Source: Marinilabiliaceae bacterium UBA5488 (lineage in GTDB: Bacteria > Bacteroidota > Bacteroidia > Bacteroidales > Marinilabiliaceae). Taken from it: a stretch of 64,000 nt of DNA. Below are positions 60,952 to 64,000 of the stretch, piece by piece. How positions within the stretch are numbered: the first letter of the stretch is position 1; each line of letters begins with the position of its first letter. The stretch lies in assembly GCA_002427105.1 (NCBI GenBank), contig DIPM01000032.1, positions 45,633 to 109,632 on the forward strand. The letters are read 5' to 3'. The notes under the pieces are model-generated. The model made no database searches. It was not told where the DNA came from and was given only the letters and a program-made list of their open reading frames with translations. The position numbers were made by a program, and so were the translations under genes.

Positions 60952-62736
60952 CTAAACAATGTCCTCATAGCTAACTTCCCCGTGGAGTTTGCCATTAGCC
61001 ACTTTGACTATTCGTGTGCAGTATTTGAGGGTTGTTTTTCGGTGCGCGATAATGATAAGGGTAAGCTTGCCATCTGCCAGGGTGCGGATGGATTCGGTGA
61101 TTTCTTCTTCGGTTTTTGTGTCGAGGGCGGAGGTGGCTTCGTCGAAGAAAAGCACGTCAGCTCCTGCATAGAGGGCTCTGGCTATGCCTACGCGCTGACG
61201 TTGTCCGCCTGATAGTTTGGCTCCTCGTTCTCCGATTTTTGTGTATATGGTATTGGGCAGGGTTTGCACAAAATCCCAGAGGCTGGCTTGTTTAAGAGCT
61301 TTTTCAAGTTTGTCCTGATCTATCTCCTTGTCTTTTAGTCCGAAGGCCACATTTTCGGCCACGCTGCTATCGATAATATATACTTCCTGTTGAACATAGC
61401 CTATGCGGTCGCGCCACGATTTAAGTGTTTTTTTGCTCAGAGGGGTGTTATCGATTAATATTCCCCCTTTTGTGGGTTCCCAAAATCCCAGAAGCAGGTT
61501 CATAAGGGTGGTTTTCCCTGAGCCGGATTCTCCAATTAGTCCCAGACTTTCACCTTTTTGAATGCAGAGGTTGATCTTGCTAAGCATACTCTCCTTTGAA
61601 TCGGGAAATCTGAAGGAGAGATCTTTTATTTCTATATGCTTGTTAAATTCTATTTCGTGGTCTTCTCCTTTTTCGGGTGCAAAGCCGGTGGCCTCCCCAA
61701 TAATGTCGAAGGTGTATTGGTAGCCTTTGATGCTGATAAGTGCAAGCATAATGCGATTGGTGGAGGGCAGGATACGGTAAGCGGCAAGGGCGTACATTCC
61801 CAAAAGGGCTGCCAGTCCGGCACGGTCAGGCAGAAACCATAGCCCGTAAGCAGTGATGGCAAAAATGGTAATCACCATACCCGTTTCAAGCACCTTGGTT
61901 GGTGAAGCGTTATACACAGTCCGGCGAACGTTCAGCTTTACAAGTCGCCCGATCAAATCGGCAATGCGCTTGCGGAAAACCGTCTGCGTATTGGTGATTT
62001 CCACATCGGGATAGCCATGGACACTTTGAAAAATACTCTTGGTAAGTTCAGGGGCTATTGCATTTACTTCTTTCTCGAGTCTGAGAGCTCGTCCTTTAAC
62101 CCAATTGTAGAACAGTAAGAAGACGGGCAGAATGGTGACCGTTAACAATACAATTGCTTTTGGGTCGTAAAGGAAAAGTCCTGTAAGGATAAGCACAAGA
62201 ACCAGCATTTCATTGAGAAAATTAAACAATGGCAGTACTATCTGATTGGCAAACTGATTAGGAATAGTACTAATATTACGAAGGATAATATTGGAGTTTG
62301 TCTTTTTAAAGAAGGGAAATCCCTTGCTGTAATATAATTGATGCAACTTATTGGAGAAATACTGGTAAAGCGACAGTGAAAAGCGCGCCTGGGAGCGTAC
62401 TATAAAGATGCTTGCTATATTCTTAAATACTATTGCTACTACAATTAGCCCTGAAAGAGCCAGAATAAATTGATTCTCGGAGCTGAAGCCAACAAAGGTG
62501 TAAACTTTGCTAATAAGGTGGTGAGATTGAATGACTCCTGGTTGCAGGATAACTGAAAACAGGGGCAGAAAGGCTGCCAGCCCCACTAACTCAAATATGG
62601 AATTGAGGAAGAGTAGGGAAATCATTTTAAATGACTTCCTACGATAGGTGGACGGCAACACTTGCCTGAGTTTGTGCAGGGTGCCGGTAATTATATTGTT
62701 TTTAATTATATCCTTGATGTTAATATGCATCTTCAT
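60952..62736 (-). CDS. ABC transporter, half-size permease-ATPase (PglK/MsbA type flippase)
   Basis: The 594-residue protein has an N-terminal membrane domain of about six helices (about 40-330) and a C-terminal ATPase domain with GESGSGKTTL (Walker A), LSGGQRQRVGIARAL (signature) and DVLFFDEATSALD (Walker B). Such proteins flip lipid-linked oligosaccharide across the inner membrane, as PglK does. Being first in the operon it fits export of the glycan. No wzx-type flippase is seen in the window, so it may fill that role. Confidence 0.9.
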   Translation of the reverse strand: MKMHINIKDIIKNNIITGTLHKLRQVLPSTYRRKSFKMISLLFLNSIFELVGLAAFLPLFSVILQPGVIQSHHLISKVYTFVGFSSENQFILALSGLIVVAIVFKNIASIFIVRSQARFSLSLYQYFSNKLHQLYYSKGFPFFKKTNSNIILRNISTIPNQFANQIVLPLFNFLNEMLVLVLILTGLFLYDPKAIVLLTVTILPVFLLFYNWVKGRALRLEKEVNAIAPELTKSIFQSVHGYPDVEITNTQTVFRKRIADLIGRLVKLNVRRTVYNASPTKVLETGMVITIFAITAYGLWFLPDRAGLAALLGMYALAAYRILPSTNRIMLALISIKGYQYTFDIIGEATGFAPEKGEDHEIEFNKHIEIKDLSFRFPDSKESMLSKINLCIQKGESLGLIGESGSGKTTLMNLLLGFWEPTKGGILIDNTPLSKKTLKSWRDRIGYVQQEVYIIDSSVAENVAFGLKDKEIDQDKLEKALKQASLWDFVQTLPNTIYTKIGERGAKLSGGQRQRVGIARALYAGADVLFFDEATSALDTKTEEEITESIRTLADGKLTLIIIAHRKTTLKYCTRIVKVANGKLHGEVSYEDIV

Positions 62737-62749
62737 CAGAAGTTTCTGG

Positions 62750-62950
62750 TTATCTATGGTTTAGGGTTTTAGCGTGCTCTTTTAGCTTTTTCCTAATTGT
62801 TTCTTTTCGTTTTGTAATAAACTTCAGTTCGTAATTCACAATAGCCTCTACTTTGTTGGTTTTAGCATCCAAATTACTGGGCTTAACATCCCAAAACAGA
62901 TGCGGTGAGATCGATTCTATATCGAATTTATGCGAATCGATTTTATCCAC
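62750..62950 (-). CDS. Small hypothetical protein, DUF6922-like remnant
   Basis: A 66-codon frame from a GTG at 62950-62948 includes SPHLFWDVKPSNLDAKTNK, which resembles the N-terminus of DUF6922-like proteins ('LFWD ... LD ... K'). The rest does not follow the family and is basic and helical. It may be a remnant or a short functional gene. Low confidence. Confidence 0.35.
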   Translation of the reverse strand: MDKIDSHKFDIESISPHLFWDVKPSNLDAKTNKVEAIVNYELKFITKRKETIRKKLKEHAKTLNHR

Positions 62951-62987
62951 GAATCGAAGATCGACGAAGTCAATAGACGCAAATTAT
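62951..62987 (+). repeat. Left direct repeat flanking the HEPN-MNT pair
   Basis: This copy of the 37-bp direct repeat shares GAATCGAAGATCGACGAAG and TCAAT exactly with the copy at 63807, then three mismatches in the next 13 bases. The repeats are about 856 bp apart, same orientation, and bracket the two toxin-antitoxin genes. Confidence 0.75.
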
Positions 62988-63052
62988 CACGGATTTTTTT
63001 GTTTTAATCTGTGTAATTAGCGGATGGCTTTTATGTTTTATTCCGCCGGTGG

Positions 63053-63445
63053 TCATTTCTCCAGAATTTTTTCTATTTGTTCAATAAATCTTTGAGAAAC
63101 AGGATATAGACGTAAAACAGTTTCTTCATCGAAATCGTAAAAGTCGTTATAATCTCCTTTGTGTCTTTTCTCGGAAAGTTCTGTAAAATGTTTCGCTAAA
63201 TCTCTATCAATCTTACCGGTCTTGGCAAATAACTCTCCGAACTTTTGACGAACACCTGAGTGACTCGAAATGTCAATACTGTTAACGGTCATTAATGCAC
63301 TGACAGCATAGAAGCAAGCATAATACATTCGATTTATAGCTGTATTCCAATACTTGTTATCAATGTGATCCTGAATTTCCCGAATAGTCTCCTTCGCACG
63401 CTCAATTCGGTATTTGCTATAGTCTTCCGGTGTATAAACTGTCAT
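63053..63445 (-). CDS. HEPN-domain toxin candidate
   Basis: The 130-residue helical protein has the HEPN pattern AINRMYYACFYAVSALM and the RHKGDY motif (residues 94-99), close to the R-x-x-x-DY signature of the HEPN group usually paired with MNT enzymes. In the HEPN/MNT system this protein is a toxin that cuts RNA. Its start overlaps the end of the nucleotidyltransferase gene by 4 bp. Confidence 0.8.
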   Translation of the reverse strand: MTVYTPEDYSKYRIERAKETIREIQDHIDNKYWNTAINRMYYACFYAVSALMTVNSIDISSHSGVRQKFGELFAKTGKIDRDLAKHFTELSEKRHKGDYNDFYDFDEETVLRLYPVSQRFIEQIEKILEK

Positions 63446-63762
63446 AAAAGTCTCCCCTCTCTCATTACATTTTGGTAGAAAGACGTAACCTTATATTTTG
63501 AATTCCATTCTTTCTCGCTATAAACCATTGGGCTAATAATTTCTCCTGTATCAAATTCAAGATCATAAAGCGAGTAAGTAATTTCTTGTTCGATTTCTGA
63601 TGATATGTATTCCTTATCAAGCAGAATCAACAAATCCCAATCAGAATCATCTTTTGCGGTGCCACGTGAGCGCGAACCATACAGGTAAATCTTTGCCGAA
63701 GGCTCTTTCTTCCTGACGATTCTCTTGATTTGATTTAATATTTTGGTGTCAGAAGTTTTCAT
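63442..63762 (-). CDS. Minimal nucleotidyltransferase (MNT) antitoxin
   Basis: The 106-residue protein has the minimal nucleotidyltransferase motif LYGSRSRGTAKDDSDWDLLIL (G29-S30 and D41-x-D43). In type VII systems the MNT protein adds AMP to the HEPN toxin and silences it. The tight overlap with the HEPN gene shows a two-gene operon transcribed to the left. Confidence 0.82.
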   Translation of the reverse strand: MKTSDTKILNQIKRIVRKKEPSAKIYLYGSRSRGTAKDDSDWDLLILLDKEYISSEIEQEITYSLYDLEFDTGEIISPMVYSEKEWNSKYKVTSFYQNVMREGRLL

Positions 63763-63806
63763 ACTCCAAATATAAGGCTTTTGTAGGGCTAATTCAATCG
63801 GTCATC

Positions 63807-63843
63807 GAATCGAAGATCGACGAAGTCAATGGGCGCAGATTAT
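63807..63843 (+). repeat. Right direct repeat flanking the HEPN-MNT pair
   Basis: Same sequence as at 62951 apart from three bases. Between the end of the MNT start region and this repeat, nothing else is seen. The repeat shares its tail (CGCAGATTATT) with the tandem block that follows. Confidence 0.75.
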
Positions 63844-64000
63844 TTTAATGTTTTTTTGGTCCACAGATTACTCAGATTAACGCAGATTATTTTAATGTTT
63901 TTCTGTCCACAGATTACTCAGATTAGCGCGGATTATTTTATTGTTTTTTTGGTCCACAGATTACTCAGATTAGCGCGGATTATTTTAATGTTTTTTTGGT
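63832..64000 (+). repeat. 47-bp tandem repeat running off the right edge
   Basis: A unit of about 46-47 bp starting CCACAGATTACTCAGATTA, then [AG]CGC[AG]GATTATTTTA and a T-run with GGT, is repeated at 63861, 63907 and 63954, with a partial unit before the first, and continues beyond the window. The same unit in reverse, shortened form is seen at 40110-40198. It does not look like a CRISPR array because the units are contiguous with no unique spacers. Confidence 0.85.

Noticed and set aside
63832..64000. CRISPR array at the right edge
   Set aside because: The tandem units are contiguous and nearly identical; no unique spacers and no cas genes are present.
1..64000. tRNA, rRNA or insertion sequence genes
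   Set aside because: No T-loop-like sequence in a cloverleaf context, no rRNA segment and no transposase frame was seen on reading both strands.

Overview
The window looks like part of a chromosome of a member of the Bacteroidota, probably Bacteroidia of a Marinilabiliales/Prolixibacteraceae-like kind (lineage is inference). The signs are TAnnTTTG-type -7 promoter boxes, few Shine-Dalgarno sequences, AT-rich intergenic DNA, a DAHP synthase-chorismate mutase fusion, an OadGAB-type sodium pump, a two-step MenA/HemH quinone-haem gene set and typical dispersed intergenic repeats. No rRNA, tRNA, CRISPR array or intact insertion sequence was seen.

Positions 1-28.8 kb hold mostly housekeeping and regulatory genes: a partial YIP1-like membrane protein, miaA, a cyclase-HD fusion, a membrane metallophosphoesterase, an MBL-fold hydrolase, glyA, a ClC protein with CBS domains, a thiamine operon (thiM-thiE-thiD) behind a TPP riboswitch, a response regulator with a SpoIIE phosphatase, a secreted serine hydrolase, an unusual secreted protein built of Trp-Met-Leu repeats, hemH, menA, an AbgT-type transporter, an ABC-F ATPase, an SGNH esterase, two tandem proteins made of galactose-binding-like modules, and an OmpR-type two-component system.

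Positions 28.9-33.2 kb are an aromatic amino acid operon (pheA, aminotransferase, DAHP synthase-chorismate mutase, tyrA). It is preceded by a classical but apparently unannotated attenuator: a promoter, a 33-codon leader peptide with nine Phe and four Tyr codons, a candidate antiterminator and a terminator hairpin. After rlmB comes a set with a zinc-type URO-D-like methyltransferase and the three subunits of a sodium-translocating decarboxylase (34.5-39.2 kb), then a glutathione peroxidase.

Positions 40.3-62.7 kb are a surface polysaccharide locus. It has nucleotidyltransferase-like and asparagine-synthase-like genes on the plus strand. On the minus strand, 14 tightly packed genes run from an ABC flippase at 62.7 kb to a glycosyltransferase at 46.8 kb, including a nonulosonic acid set (NeuB, HAD phosphatase, cytidylyltransferase), a DegT aminotransferase, a pyruvyl transferase, an O-antigen polymerase/ligase-like protein and several glycosyltransferases. 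A three-gene toxin-antitoxin-chaperone (TAC) candidate with a SecB-like chaperone sits between the two arms (45.4-46.7 kb). The right end carries a HEPN-MNT toxin-antitoxin pair between direct repeats and a 47-bp tandem repeat running off the window.

A family of dispersed intergenic repeats (a Cys-His-like hairpin block, GGTGGAT-type G-rich runs, and CCACAGATTACTCAGATTA-like units) recurs from 22 kb to the right end, mostly at operon borders of the accessory region. In one place it forms the C-terminus of a glycosyltransferase. All functions are assigned from sequence reading alone; no database search was possible.
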